Assembly: GCA_905147135.1 (NCBI GenBank)
Contig: LR990050.1
Span: forward strand, 5,034,501-5,098,500
Reading direction: 5' to 3'
Length of the DNA stretch: 64,000 nt
Source: Blastobasis lacticolella
Lineage: Eukaryota > Arthropoda > Insecta > Lepidoptera > Blastobasidae
Part shown: positions 1 to 12,561 of the stretch, one piece after another
Layout: each line of letters opens with the position of its first letter
Numbering within the stretch: the stretch's first letter is position 1
Program-made: the position numbers and the translations under genes
Notes under the pieces: model-generated
Told to the model about the DNA's origin: nothing
Seen by the model: only the letters and a program-made list of their open reading frames with translations
The model's database searches: none

Positions 1-1689
1 TCCTCTTGTTCATAGTCGTGCCACGTATAAGATGTAGGGCTCTCGAAACGATGCCACGTTTCGCTGGTGTCCGCAAATTCGATGGAAATTGATGATGAGC
101 TACCGACCCTAGGGAGGCATACCCTTGGGCCCGGGCTCCCGGCACTCGAATTATTTCATCCGTGCTCACGGAGCCGCACTGTACCAGGCCATGCGACGCG
201 ACGCCCTGCGGTGCGCACATGTGCCATGATACTCAAACAATACGATTTATATCGTATTACCAACTTTAATGTGCCTCGTCATTAAAATTTCGAGTATAAT
301 GGCTAGTAAAGGTATAGATATTACGTCCGAATTGGGTATAATAGACTTTTTATAGCATTACACCATATAAGAGGTTGAACAACGGTGAAGTTATCTGTTA
401 AACAAGATAAAACGAGATTCTTTACGTGGGCGTACCGTACGAGCGTGTAGTCTATGAAATTCTATCCAACAAGATATGTTTCAATTCGAAAATAGGTGCA
501 TAGAAAAATATGTTCGTTGTAATCGATGGTAAGCAATGAATAGGAGTATGGCTTACTAAATATCTAGTCCTAAACATGAAGATTCACGTACAATATTAAC
601 GTGCCACAACAGAATATAGATGCATACAAAAAGCAACAAAAAGCTCCGATCGAATCGTCCGTCAGTTTCCGATAGCACAGCAGATTTATTTATAGCGCGG
701 CGCGACGCAAAGAATTCCGCGGTCACTCCACTTTCCTCGCAGGAAGCAGTTGTCACAACAACAGGTTTTCAATGTCTCGGGTGTTATGTCACCGCACCGG
801 GCGTATTGCTCGCATCCATTCATTACGGGCTGAAAGGATGTCGCGTCGTGAGAATCGTGTCACGGGGGGTGGGGTGGGCCCACCCTCGGCCCCCCGCCGC
901 GCCCCTCCCTCGCCGCACCCCCGCGATTATTATGCTAAGTGTCTGTCGGTTATCGCGGGGCGAGTTTTTCGCGCATCTGCTATTTATTTACGCGCTTTAT
1001 ATTCATGGGATTGTACTCGCCCGTGACGCTCGCGACAACCTTACAGTTCATTACACACGGCTACGCGTTCGCCGGTGCGGGCTGAGAGCGCAAAGTGACC
1101 CCTAATGCAAGGGAGTAAGAGCCACCCGTTGATGAGTCAAAAGAAATAGGTTACAGTGAGCACGAAGCGTGTCGCACCCGCCAAACTCTGTTACTCGATT
1201 GATTTTGTTGGTAAAGTGCTATTTGAAGTTGCTCTTAGCTGGGGCCTGGGGGGCCCGACTAAAGCACGCAAATTTAACAATAAATCGTAAACATTATTAA
1301 ATGAGATAAATTTATATACAATAAGTAGTATGTACAATCAAGATTTGATAAGTACTTACGTACAATGAATTTAAAGAAGATTCACGTAACACAAATCTGG
1401 CAAATAACTATCAATTTCGGAATTGATATATCGAGGGTACTCCCAAATCTTTTTACAAAATATTCGATTTCTTCAATTTTATAATATAGGTACACAACAA
1501 ATATTCAATGTTAGGAATACCTACCTAAACAATTTCTATTAACATTTTCTAATAAGTTTGGGTTACCGTTCCCGAAGCTATTGAACACCTTTGGAAATTT
1601 CTATATTCAAGTATCATAGCATAGAAAATGGAAATAATGACAACGTATTCAGATTTCATGTGGTCATGAGCTTACATTACTCGTGGTGA
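1..1689. other. Non-coding stretch, no gene recognised
   Basis: AT-rich DNA with one GC-rich patch at about 860-1090. Overlapping open frames of 84 to 161 codons at 620-1105 exist in more than one frame. Their translations are rich in Arg and Ser and carry no recognisable domain, which is what a stop-poor GC patch gives by chance. From 1250 to 1689 the DNA is AT-rich and I see nothing in it. Confidence 0.55.
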
Positions 1690-1741
1690 AGGTTCACATG
1701 GTTACGAACTGCACGCGGCTGAAACCGCGTGGGACAGCTTG
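1690..1741 (+). mobile_element. Helitron-like 3' terminus
   Basis: A 7-bp stem (cacgcgg at 1712-1718, ccgcgtg at 1725-1731) is followed within about ten bases by cagcttgt, ending CTTG|T. A short GC hairpin just before a CTRR end inserted before T is the hallmark of a Helitron 3' end. The lepidopteran non-autonomous families typically read gcgggcgaagccgcgggc...agctagt here. The body upstream could not be delimited. A weaker similar stretch (aactgcgcgcgggtgaaagc) lies at 1946-1985. Confidence 0.5.
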
Positions 1742-4700
1742 TCTATACTAATAGTATAAAGAGAATAGATTTGATATTTATGTTCGACTGTAATGAGTAA
1801 TGACTAATAATTAAACTTAAAAACTACTGGAAAGATTTTAAAAATTATTTCACTTATACAATGCTACATTATCACTGTGTAACAGGCTGCTATCCTGAGA
1901 AAATAATAGCTTCCCATGGGAAAGTTGATTGTTTACAGGGAACCGAACTGCGCGCGGGTGAAAGCCGCTGACAACGGCAAGTCAGTTCAGTTATACAAAC
2001 AAAAAAAGCACGAACCACACCAACACCGCTCCCAAACAAACCGTCCGAACATCCGCCGCCGTTAATCGAGTACGAAACTGGCGAGACGCAGAATGTTAAC
2101 TGTTCGGAGCCAGTCGAGTTTGGACGCCTTCGGAGACGACTGTCCGTAAATAGATTAAGCCGTGGCCATACCGCACCACCATCACAGCGCAGCGGAGCAA
2201 GAGCAGTAGTCAAACACGCGACCGAAACGCGCCCCGAATTAGCTATACGAGTATACTTCGGTTGGTATGGATGCATCAAATGCTCCGCTATTCCGCGCGG
2301 ACGTGACTGTTCGCGCGCATTCTATTAATTTGCAAATACACTTTAGTTTATAACTGTTTACATTACAAGTCAAATCGTAACATGGTATAGGTAATGTAAC
2401 ATTAAACCGTCAATGGGCAGCCAGCATTCATATAGTAGACAGTGGCTTGAAAGAAGATTTCACAGTGACTTATCTATGTTTTTTGTTGTCCAACGTTATC
2501 TAAAGACCATCCGATGACACACTTCACCAATCCGACACTACTACTTGACTATGATACACTGATCCGAAAAATAAACTATGCGATTGACTAACTAAGTAGT
2601 GCTGTATGAAACATTGTTTCCATATATTACGCTAATTTAAAGTTTACAATTGTTACACTTCAAAATAGAATATCTATGAAAAATTGGGATACGTTCCACT
2701 GCTATTCCGTGTGCTGTGTCACCGTACCGTCCGCGGAATCTGCGCCCGCGCATCTCCCCGCGTCTGGGCAGGAAATAGGCGGCTGCGGCGGGCGTTGTGC
2801 TGCACCACTCGACTCAATATCCGACCGCCGCGACGGACATCGCAAACAATGTTGCCGGATCGGTGCTCGAAGGCTCGTTATTACAGAAGTTTGAAAGGAA
2901 ATTCTGGTATACGAAACGTGAAAGAAACTCTTGTGTGCTTTTGACAATACACACACGGTAGATGTGAAACGTACTAGTATCAAAGAAAAAAGGAAGGGTG
3001 CTTTTCTATTCTGTATTACGCCACACAGAGTGCATGGAGGAACAGTTTGTGAATGAACTTCACTGGATCCGAGAATTATTACAGCGTCACAGTTTCGTTC
3101 TTTCTCATCATCATCAACATCATAATAGCCCGTAACAGCCTATTAGTTGAGGCGTTTTTTAAATTGCTCCAGAGTTTTGTTGTGTACGTATAAACCCAAA
3201 AGTTTTAGCAAAAAAAGAAACAGAAAAAAATCAAACTAGCAGCGTATTTCCATGGCCATGCAACGCACGGCCCTAGCAAAAATCTCAAATCTTACACGAA
3301 ACGTTAGTTGTAAAATACGTTGTTATACGGCGTAGTAAAATATTACATATTCGCCGGCAATGTGCCGTCAGCGGTCCCCGGGTTACCACCGAATGACCGC
3401 TTGGCTGGCTGCCCGCCCCGTTAAACGCCAAGCTTTGCATGCCGAGTGAGAACCGTTTCCTACGACAGGGCTCTATTGTCGTCGTCCGTCTCGTGTATTT
3501 TGTTTTCCGAGGGATAGGTCCATATATATTGCAGTGTTTCGTTTCTGCAACGGTTTCCTTGCAGCAGACAGACAGGCACGAAACTTTGTTGTTTTGTTAT
3601 TCTATTATCTATAGACACATTATTAAAATTATCAGTACTTATTGCTTGTTGTTGCGTCGTGGGCGGCTCAAAAATCCGATACCAGAGGTGGGTCACAAGA
3701 TGGAAGAAAGAAGCTTTAGTAAATTTGGTATCAGTCACCATCATATTTGCGACCGGCATAACAATCAAAGAATCAAGGTCAGATTCATAGAAACGCGCTT
3801 TGTGCGATTTGTGCAAGTATAGCATAATTGAATACGACAATAACTTGATTACGCCACATCACAGCGAACAATCGAATCTCATAATCATCAGGAAAGCCAC
3901 AATCTTGCCCTTCGCCTCGTCTCGGAGCACCGCATCCTGCCTGCCGCAAAGCGCATATGCATTATAACACGCGCCATCATGCATTTCCTCTCTTTGTCTG
4001 CATGTGTGTCAAGTGCATAGCAAAAACGCATCATCGTGCGCAGTGAATCACTGCGCGGATTACACGCTCGCTCGGTACTCTACTGAGGTCACTATGTCCT
4101 ACTTAGGAACTGGCATTTATATAATGATAATACCAACTAATGATTTACAGAATCAGAGAAGACTCGAATTCTACAGTACAGACTGATATTAAACCTACAG
4201 TACCCATGGTAAGAAAAATGAGACATCATCGGAAAGAGAAAGAATCTTAGTAGAATATACACGCTCTGCCTATGCGACAGGTGAAGACGCGGGAAAAAGA
4301 CAACGCTCTAAAATTTCAAATATCTAATGGTCCCGGATACTGAACAACCCTGGCATTGACGAAAAATCTACATCAACAAAGCTACATTACCCAGAAGCAA
4401 CAAAGTTATGTGCGCAAATATTATTTAATACAAAAACAGGCGCCTGCATAGAATTGCAGCAACCTTGCATCGACCTCGAGTCGCGTTCGCGGCGTGATTG
4501 TTGTGAAGCGTATAACGTAACATTATATAGACAGGGGTTAGTACATACATATTCATTACACAGTAAATGTTTATTGTAGTTGTACGTTAGTGCGGCAAAA
4601 CAACATTATTGCAATGTTAATGTGTTAAAGCTGAACGCTTCCTGAATATCTGTAACAATAGATACTGTGGGTACTAAGAGAAGTGTGCCGCAGTATTAGA

Positions 4701-5927
4701 GTAGCTGTAAAGACATAACCTTGCAACACTACACTCGATGCGATTCATTAGGTGAAACAAAGTGCGTGTGAGTTATTGAAATGTAGCCGAACCATTTCAC
4801 ATGATGACCTAACCAGTAAACGTTCCACGTATTCAAACATGAGTTAAGTATTAGGAATACAATGTAGTATTTTATTTCAAAACAAAGACAGCCAAATAAA
4901 TTGTCCGATCACTTATTCTTTTGTAGACATTTAACTAACACAGTTATGGTAATATTTTAGACTTTTTCAAAGAGTAAACTTTCACTAATTTATAACGTCG
5001 AGTAGAAAGTATTGAAACAAATCGACTGTGCACATCGCAACGGCAGTGCCGCGAGCAACACATTCCTTATAAAAATGAAACATACGAGGATACCTAGGCG
5101 TTTAATACCTATTATCTCGGACGGCACTAGTTTTTCTGTACGACGTACGACATTTATGTTTGTTGTTTCTGAAATTGATTCATTTTTTATTTTAAATAAG
5201 TATTACCAACTTATTATTCCCTGTTTCACAAGAACGAGTCACGATATTAATATCGATAATAGCTTCAATAGCTTTAATCCAGTCCAGCCTCTACCAGCCA
5301 TCCACTTCAACCTTTCGCAAATCGTCACTCCACCTGGCCGGAGGACTCAAAAGTAAAATATTTAAACATTGTTTAGGTATTGAACTCAACCAATCCCTCA
5401 AGGAAGTGACACCAATTGATCACGCAAGTACCCCTCGCGGCGACCTCCCGGCCGCGAAGCCGTCCTCATTAAAAGAGACGAGATCTATTATAAAATGCAA
5501 ATCGCCATTCAAGGGACGTGCGAATTCTACCGAAAGAGCAATTCAGCGGTCACACACGCATTTATATACGGGCTATTTAATTTGATAAGCAGGTACGCAA
5601 CTATTTCGATATCGTGCTAATTGCCAGCTTGTGGGTTTTAAATAAAACCCAGGGAAAAAATGGAATCGGCTAATTATTTCAACCACATACACGTATTATT
5701 ATTATTACCAGCATTATGCATAGATAAAGAATTTATATGTACAGTCACCGAATCATGAATAGGCGATGTTTAATGTTACTAACAAAACGCCTTAAAGAGT
5801 ACTCTACACAAACTCATTTATATCGATAATCTCGTAATAAAATTACTGTTGCTGGTCATTATTTGATGGATTCTAATGTAGTCAACAACCGAATGAATAA
5901 AACCTTTTTTTATGTTGTTCGTAAGAC
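1742..5927. other. Non-coding stretch with one weak repeat fragment
   Basis: No convincing gene. Open frames at 1890-2279, 2684-2983 and 3439-3840 overlap each other on both strands and have no recognisable domain. At about 3108-3155 'catcatcatcaacatcataa' followed by tagcccgtaacagcc resembles the start of the catcatcacag interspersed family seen at 61.8 and 63.0 kb, but it is too short to be sure. The segment 4200-5400 holds nothing I can name. Confidence 0.5.
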
Positions 5928-6002
5928 AAGCCGGCAAACGAGCCACTCCATGGAAAGTGGTCACCGCCTATGGACATCAGCAACACCAGTTATAATTGCC
6001 CA
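5928..6002 (-). mobile_element. LINE 3'-end fragment (caccgc/cgtttgcc family)
   Basis: The plus strand reads ccggcaaacgagccactcc...gtggtcaccgcctatggac and then atcagcaacaccag. This is the reverse complement of the conserved 3' end 'gtgttgc..gtccatagg.ggtgac.gcttaccat.aggcgggccgt..cttgtttgcc' that occurs several times in this window. It is about 75 bp and carries no coding part. Confidence 0.55.
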
Positions 6003-6485
6003 AAGTAATATTGTATTTTAAAATGCCCACAAATATACCAGCATAAATCAAGCCACCTTCAATTCTGTAAAATCTTACCGTATAGGTCCGTACCTACCAC
6101 CGACATACCGAATAACATCCAAATAATTATAACGTTGATCAACGCGCTTTTGGTGGCAGTTAGGGCAGGGAAATTCGAATCGCCCGATTGGGAGGAAGCT
6201 GGCTTCCTGTGTTTAATTAACGATAGGTCGGTGTGTGGTTGTCGCCACGTGGCTACGCTACGAACCTTACGCCGATAAACTATCACCGGGAAACTAGTTC
6301 AGTGGAGTGAATGGTTTAGGTACATAACATACCTACCAACGTGGTTAAATCGAATGTGAAACTGGTTTTGGATCGGTAATTTACTGTTGCATTCGGAAAA
6401 GCATTTGCGCATAGAAGGTAAAAACATCTACGGATTCAAAAGATTCGTTCATGACATGAGAATGTAATAATAATTGTAAAAAAAA

Positions 6486-6630
6486 CTAGCTGGCCCGCCG
6501 CAACTTTGTTATCCTACCCCATAAACCTTTCTCTTGAATCACTCTATCTATTGTTGAAGACTGCTTTAAAATCCGTTGCCTAGTTTAAAAGATAATACAG
6601 AGGGACGGCGTGAAGCGACTTTATTGTATA
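6486..6630 (-). mobile_element. Short non-autonomous Helitron-like element
   Basis: Read on the minus strand, it starts near caataaagtcgcttcacgcc, continues through aactaggcaacggatttt, caacaatagatagagtgatt and caagagaaaggtttat, and ends cggcgggccagctag|t. These blocks match, in the same order, the plus-strand copies at 9512-9706 and 54311-54505. The end CTAG|T fits a Helitron. At about 145 bp it is an internally shortened copy with no coding capacity. Confidence 0.7.
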
Positions 6631-6689
6631 GGTACTATGTATAGACGTATAGATAATTAAAATGATGTAACCGACACATGTCGTTAAAT

Positions 6690-6820
6690 TGGTTCCCAAA
6701 TAAGAATCCATCAAAATCGGTCCAATCCATCCGTTCTGGAGTTATGATACCACAAACAGAAACACCGATAAACCCCTTCAAACTTATAACACCCCTCTTT
6801 AGCATGAAGGGTTAATAAAA
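6690..6820 (+). mobile_element. RTE-like retrotransposon 3' end
   Basis: The text ccatcaaaatcggtccaatc, ccgttctggagttatga, then aaacttataacacccctctt and gaagggttaa matches the pattern of a common lepidopteran non-LTR element tail (ccatcaaaatcggttcagcc...aacttataacacccctcttt...gggggttaa). A second, shorter copy of the last block occurs at 14966-15018. The family name is from general knowledge and was not checked against a library. Confidence 0.55.
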
Positions 6821-6962
6821 TGTATTGTTTAACTGTTTACGGGCTGTTGATGACGATGATAACTAAAATATAAAAAGATAAATACCGTCACTGAACCCTA
6901 AACTGTTCAATCCAGGTCCCCAGCGGATGACCCTGGTCAACCTCGCTTCGCCGTCGGTATAT

Positions 6963-7212
6963 CTATAATCTATATATACAAAAATTAATGGCTGTGCGTT
7001 AGTCTCGCTAAAACTCGAAAACGACTGGACGGATTTATTTTGAATAATTCTTTTTTCTTTTGTTCGCTATAATACAGGGGTGGTTTAAACGCCAAGTAGG
7101 TGTAGGGTAGGCGTATGGTAGTATAGGGTAGTTGTAGAGTAGGTGAAGGGCCGTGGTAGGGTTGGATCTGGTATGGTACACGTAGGACAACAAACGAACG
7201 AAGTACCGCCGA
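6963..7212 (+). mobile_element. Non-autonomous Helitron-like element
   Basis: The 5' part reads tatatatacaaaaattaatg then gctgtgcgttagtctcgcta, aaactcgaaaacgactggac and ggattta, a common 5' segment of lepidopteran Helitrons. The 3' part ends cgaacgaagtaccgccgagc followed by caactact, a decayed version of the cgaacgaagtcgcgccgggt...cactag end at 9.7 and 54.5 kb. The middle has repeated gtagggtagg-type words. No transposase or Rep/helicase coding is left. Confidence 0.55.
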
Positions 7213-8537
7213 GCCAACTACTTAAGTATAAAAATAAATCTACCCAATGAAATTTAAAACAATTCCCCTACAAACCACTTCGACAAGATAACCACCACAC
7301 TAAAACGAATTGATCGGTCGATCGTACCATCAATAACATATTATTAAGTGCGTCCGTTGCGTGCGCTCGTGTGTTTATCAGAACGTGCGATTAGTGAATG
7401 CACTAATCGTTGTTGCAAAAAAATTAAACTGGTTGCAGCCGTCAGCGGTGCGTATGCGCGTAGAAAGCGAACGCCGGTTGCGCAATGCGATGCGCAGGCG
7501 CAGCTATCACAGTTATCGGTTTAGCTAACGCAGCCGGCATAACAATCGGCGAGACTTATCGCAGATTGCTGGCGGGCTTAGACCGGTAAAGCGGAAAATA
7601 CGTTCTACGATTAAATTCAAAATGCACAGTTATAGTATCAAAATCAATACAATCTAAATTAAACACTCACTTTATATTATATTATAAGCCGAACCAGACA
7701 AACCTATCAAGGTTTTTGAGTGTAAGGTACCTGCTTGTTACAAAATGTTACTTTACTATTGTTTTAATATAACTGATGATGTAAACCAGCATTTTGATCA
7801 ACGTTATAGTAATATCTAAAACGAGACGAGAAACGAGATAGGGAAGTTACTTTGCTTTACTTCATCAGTTGCTAATACATAATTAAGAAAGAAAGAAAAG
7901 ACATAAACATACACAATTGACAATAAGCACTGTTGGACGTTTTGCTACTTAAAACATTTGATCAACTTAGATCTGCCCAGATCTGCGGGCAATGGCCCGA
8001 AAAATATCATATTGCACGGAGTTAGAATGTCGCTCAATATTGGGGCAAACTTTTCTTGCACAGTATACTGCCCTGTCACCTGGCCAAATGAAATGACACA
8101 ACACTAGAGTGCATCCTCGCGCGTTGCTCACGCCACCCAAGACAGTCTCATACTGTATTTAAAAGCATGGTGGTCGATCGCACCGTCGCCGTCGTCTGGG
8201 CAAACAGTCCCCGGTTCCCACACGAGGCGCGGGGCCGAGTCGCACATTGTTCCGTGGACAATAGGGCATGCGGGCCGAGTGTCCAGGGTTCGTCGCCCGC
8301 CGCAAATTACCCCCATGATCCGGCGCGGTGATACCATCTCTTCCATTACGCTAATAACACAACCACAATATCTGGCCTGGACATGCAAAAGTTGCAGGTC
8401 AGACACCGATAAGTGTATTGGTGTAATTTACATTCATTACTAAAATAGTGTTTAGTAAACGTGACGGTCTGCTGTATAGGTGGGTACTTATAGATAGAAT
8501 ACGCTGACAAATGAGATAATTATCTATCGGCAATAGT
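7213..8537. other. Non-coding stretch, no gene recognised
   Basis: Mixed AT-rich DNA with a modest GC-rich patch at about 7435-7580. The frame at 8128-8406 on the minus strand translates to a Cys- and Arg-rich peptide with no known motif. I see no splice-bounded coding segment, RNA gene or recognisable repeat. Confidence 0.5.
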
Positions 8538-8865
8538 TTGCTAATTGCAACCTTTACAGTAAATGTCGACCTACAATCGCAAAGCTTAGTTTGTGCGGTT
8601 TCATTTGGATCTAAGCTGGGTGGAACTTTCTTCCATGCACTCTCAGGTTATGGAATGTGCTTCCTGCTGCGGACATTGTTCATGTTATTACCTACAACAT
8701 GGGAGTTGTTCAAGAAGCATGTGAAAAGGTTTTTACGGGGTCGGCAACACGCTGGCTAATACCCCTGGTATAGCAAACGTCCATAGGCTATGGTGACTGC
8801 TTACAATCAGGCGGGCCGTAGACTTGTTTGCGACTTTAGTGGTACCTATAAAAATTATCAGTTTA
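8538..8865 (+). mobile_element. LINE fragment: last codons of the ORF plus 3' end
   Basis: The open frame 8538-8759 ends with residues LPTTWELFKKHVKRFLRGRQ, which resemble the C-terminus of lepidopteran non-LTR retrotransposon polyproteins (...FK..V..FL.GRQ..G). It runs directly into ggtcggcaacacgctggcta, gtccataggctatggtgact and caggcgggccgtagacttgt, the conserved 3' end of this family. The translation is in step with the family up to the stop codon after GRQHAG. The upstream reverse transcriptase domain is absent, so this is a 5'-truncated copy. Confidence 0.6.
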
Positions 8866-9404
8866 CAAACCTGACCACAAGCAATAAAATGCCCAAACAC
8901 TCACTAGCCGACACTGCCTAAATCCACCCGTTGCGCCTAACAAACAACATTAAACCGTTTATCTCCAGTTAAACTCTGTCACTGTCACAGAACAAACACA
9001 CAACTGGAAGCCACGCCTTAGCCTCTTCAAACTTTCCGGCGCGAACGAACTTGGCAACGAACAATGTTAGCGTTTTAAAAGTTTTAAAACTCCATACAAA
9101 TGCTACGGCGGGGCCGGGGCAGGGCGGGCGGGGCTTCTCCGTAATTATGTTAACTTTTTATAGCGGTTTATTATCGCGACACATTAACATTAATTTACAT
9201 TTCCGACGCTCGGGTTGTTCCCGGCAGTAATGTGTGCAGGCGACGCGACGCGCTACGGCGCTCCCGGACTAATAGTCGGACTGGGCTGCATGGCAAGTAT
9301 TTCGACTACATACCGGCCGAGGTGTAATGTTACACAAATCGTAATGGGATAAAACCTTTCCGTTCTCTCGTATACGTTAATAATGCATTCGGTCATTGTA
9401 TTTT

Positions 9405-9490
9405 TTTTTTATATTATTGGGAGGTAAACGAACAAACAGTTCATCTGATGGTAAATGGATGACACACCAGAGGGTGTTGTTCTCAGGTAA
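9405..9490 (-). mobile_element. LINE 3'-end fragment, diverged
   Basis: The plus strand gives gggaggtaaacgaacaaaca, gttcatctgatggtaaatgg and acacaccagagggtgttgtt. This is a diverged reverse complement of the '..caacacc..gtgaccgc..accatca.gtga.ccg..tgttcgtttgcc' 3' end. It is preceded by a run of about ten T at 9401-9411, which would be the element's A-rich tail on the minus strand. Confidence 0.5.
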
Positions 9491-9511
9491 CTAAGTCTCT
9501 TTCAGATATAA

Positions 9512-9706
9512 TTGCAAAATCGCTTCCCGCCGTCTGTCCTTATATATGTATCTATGTACGCTTAGATCTTTTAAACTACGCAACGTATTTCAATGCGGTT
9601 TTCTACAATGGATAGAGTGATTTAAGAGGAAGGTTTATAAGACAGAAAAAAGGGTAGGTAGGGGTAAAGAAGGTGTACGCGAACGAAGTCGCGCCGGGTT
9701 CACTTG
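9512..9706 (+). mobile_element. Short non-autonomous Helitron-like element
   Basis: Blocks in order: cgcttcccgccgtctgtcct, gcttagatcttttaaactac, gcaacgtatttcaatgcggt, gatagagtgatttaagagga, aggtttataa, gggtaggtagg, then gtgtacgcgaacgaagtcgc and gccgggttcacttg|t. The order and most bases match the copy at 54311-54505, and the reverse complement matches 6486-6630. The inverted gcgaa/ttcgc-like hairpin and the CTTG|T end support a Helitron. The 60-codon frame here (minus strand, 9603-9785) is a shadow and not a gene. Confidence 0.75.
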
Positions 9707-10229
9707 TATAGTAATAAATATAACACAAGGCGGTATACTCCTGTACTACCATTCTAACCAAGTAAAACGACCAACAGAAACGCATTGCATTTGAGTTATA
9801 AACCGTGTACGTAAAAAAACATAAATAGTAGGTAACGTGGTACTTATTACAGTAGACTCGTCAATTTATTACAATAACGAAGCTACTTTAGTTAGGTAGG
9901 TTATGATCTAATCAACTTGATAAATAACCGTTGGGAAAGACCCTAACCCAAGATAGCAACAATAAACATTAATAAATCTTAGGTACGTAACGATTAACAC
10001 AATTTATGTGCAGTTGTCGATTTAGCTACTGTTTCGATACTTTATGTAGGCAATCGAGTCAGCAATGAATAGCTTAGAATATATTACACATAAATCCAGT
10101 TAAACTGGTACCACGTGTTTGACACTACATAATTACAATTTCAATTTAACTTAGGAAACACCTGCAGTGGGTTTTAAATTTTCATTTATATTACCTTTAT
10201 ACTGTATAGGTTTCCAGTGCTCCGTGGGG
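9707..10229. other. Non-coding AT-rich stretch
   Basis: Low-complexity AT-rich DNA. I see no gene, RNA or named repeat here. Confidence 0.5.
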
Positions 10230-10405
10230 TGGGGATTTGGGGAACCGTGGCTTTGGCAGTGGAGAGGCATTCGCCTTTTTGCTGCCAGAGCAACGTGTTA
10301 TAGAGGTGGGCAACGCATAGGCGATACTCTTGGTGTTGCTAATGTCTATAGGCAGTGGTGACTACTATCCATTAGGTAGCCCGCTTGCCTGTTTGTCTAT
10401 CGAAC
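10230..10405 (+). mobile_element. LINE fragment: ORF end and 3' end
   Basis: The frame 10167-10361 ends with residues RGGQRIGDTLGVANVYRQW, close to the GRQR.G.T.GVA.VHR.W readthrough typical of this family. The DNA reads gtgggcaacgcataggcgat, gtctataggcagtggtgact and ccattaggtagcccgcttgc then ctgtttgtct. This is the same 3' end as at 8.7 kb, more diverged. Confidence 0.55.
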
Positions 10406-12561
10406 GACATAAAAAAAACTGTATAACACACTGAATTAAAATGCGAAAGCATATAATTTGATTCACCTACAGTCATTATAATGATCAGCTGTAGCATAGT
10501 CTATTGTTGAGTAAAATTTTATAAGCGTGACGTCAACCGCGTGGAACAAATGGTGGATATTCCCACGGGGAATATCTATTTACAAAATAAACTGATTTAA
10601 AGAAAAAACAATACCAGGCTTTGTTAAAACCTTCCGTTTTAGTAAACCAATTTTCTAACCAAAACTTTCAATAAATAGCAGTGAACGTAAAACTGCGTAA
10701 AACGGAAAATTTATGTGACGAGCTCTCGAAGCATAATAGGATCTATAAATGTTATGATATGATAGTAAAACGACATGGTTAATATGGCTGAATATTATTT
10801 CATTGAGTGTAATTTACGATCTCAATAAAATTCATCAAGAGCAATAATAAAAGTCAAAAACTAGGGCACGCTTGCGTAATCAGTGCATAGACCGTATTTC
10901 AAATTACTATCGTCTATCCAGCTATTAAGAAAAGAATTCAGAGCACTACCTTGACATTTTTTGTAGGAACGAAAATTGTCACTACGATATTTTAACAGTA
11001 TGTATGATAGTTAAATTCGTGGTTTTATCTGTAGTTGTTTGGTTTCATATTGTTTGTTGTTATGGGCGACAGTTACCGCTCCCCATTAGGGCAGGTGGCC
11101 TGTCTGTTCGTTTGCTACTGAGAGTCCAAAAAAAGGTACAAGAAAGTTGTGATAACCCTTTTAACTTTTACTACATACTACCAAATAGTACCCAACGCAC
11201 GAGCAAATCTTTCTTAAACAACTACAAGATATAGCTTGTACGGGAAACTTCTCTAAGGGAGTTCATTCCAAACCAAGTGTAAGTACGTGGGAGAAAGTTA
11301 CTCTTACATTGCAAAGTATGTGATCATTTTGGATTCGAGGTAGATATGGGGATGTATTTGTCGCTGGTAAACTGTCAGACATAATTTTAGATTTTCGTCG
11401 GCATCTTTCGTCGTCTCAAATGTTTTTTATTTACACTACTATATTCTAGAACTTACTAGCTCCCTGCCTTTGTTATATCGATACTATAAGGACTGATCTG
11501 CCTTATGTATATGTATTTCCACAATGTCTACCTTATCGTTCAAACTTGATCCTTAAACTGTATAAAGTGTAAACCTACAGCGGTAGGGTTAGTTAATAGA
11601 ATGTCAAAACTACGTATAACAAACTCCAAAGGACTACAAATGAAATTATCGAGCAGGAGGAATAGATAGTAATCGAAATCTCACGCAAAGTAGATAGCAC
11701 AGGGGAATGCCCGGGTATCTACCGTTAATCTAATCTAAACACAACCAGGTTATATAATTTTTGTGTTATAACATACGTTTGTAAATCCATGATCACTCGG
11801 GTAATTAATTCAATACCGTAAACAATTCTCACAGTGCGTTTTCGTCGTCAAAAGGAAGCTCGTAGGCCTGACATGTATAAAGCGGATGGATATCAAGCAA
11901 CGTGCAGCAAGGACCGTGGCATTGAATCTCTCTCAGACAATATTTATTTCATTCATCCAAAACCAGTCCCGACCGGCGCGTTGTATTTATTACTGCTACA
12001 AATAAACGAAGCTTGCATTGAGTGAATTTTAAACATATGTATTCATTGCATTTAAATGTTTTGGAACCCGTTTTGGGTACAGGATATTTACTTCGATTCC
12101 TTTATTCTACGCACTCATTTCTTTTGTATTTTGTAAAAGTTTAATGTTTTTATCGAATCATTACTATCAAAGTACGTAGATAGATTCCGAGTACGAAGAA
12201 AGTTATTTAACCTCTATTAATATCAGTAATGAACAACGTTAATAGTGAATATTAATTTTAGAGTAATATGAATAATTCTCATCAAAAAAGTCATTAAATT
12301 TTAATGGAATGCTATTAGAAATCTGCAATAATTATAAGGTAAGAACTAATCAGACTTAGCAATTCTACGATCTGCCAAAACCTAGACTCATGCTGAGCGT
12401 GGTGATTTGATTACCAGCAAACAAATTAATTTGTGGGCTATGATGAAATCACCTCATGTTCATATTTGAAATGAAGCTACGATAAACGATTTACGTTGTG
12501 TCCGTGTTACTATATAGAGTTCTGTTACTTACAAGCTATTAAATATCTACCGGTACTTTTT
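10406..12561. other. Non-coding stretch with a possible weak LINE tail
   Basis: AT-rich DNA without a recognisable gene. At about 11058-11122 'ggcgacagttaccgctcccc' then attagggcaggtggcctgtc and tgttcgtttgcta look like a diverged LINE 3' end of the family above. At 12399-12455 nested inverted repeats occur: ggtgattt with aaatcacc, enclosing the perfect 12-bp palindrome caaattaatttg. Frames at 11004-11234 and 11834-12025 have no known domain. Confidence 0.45.
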
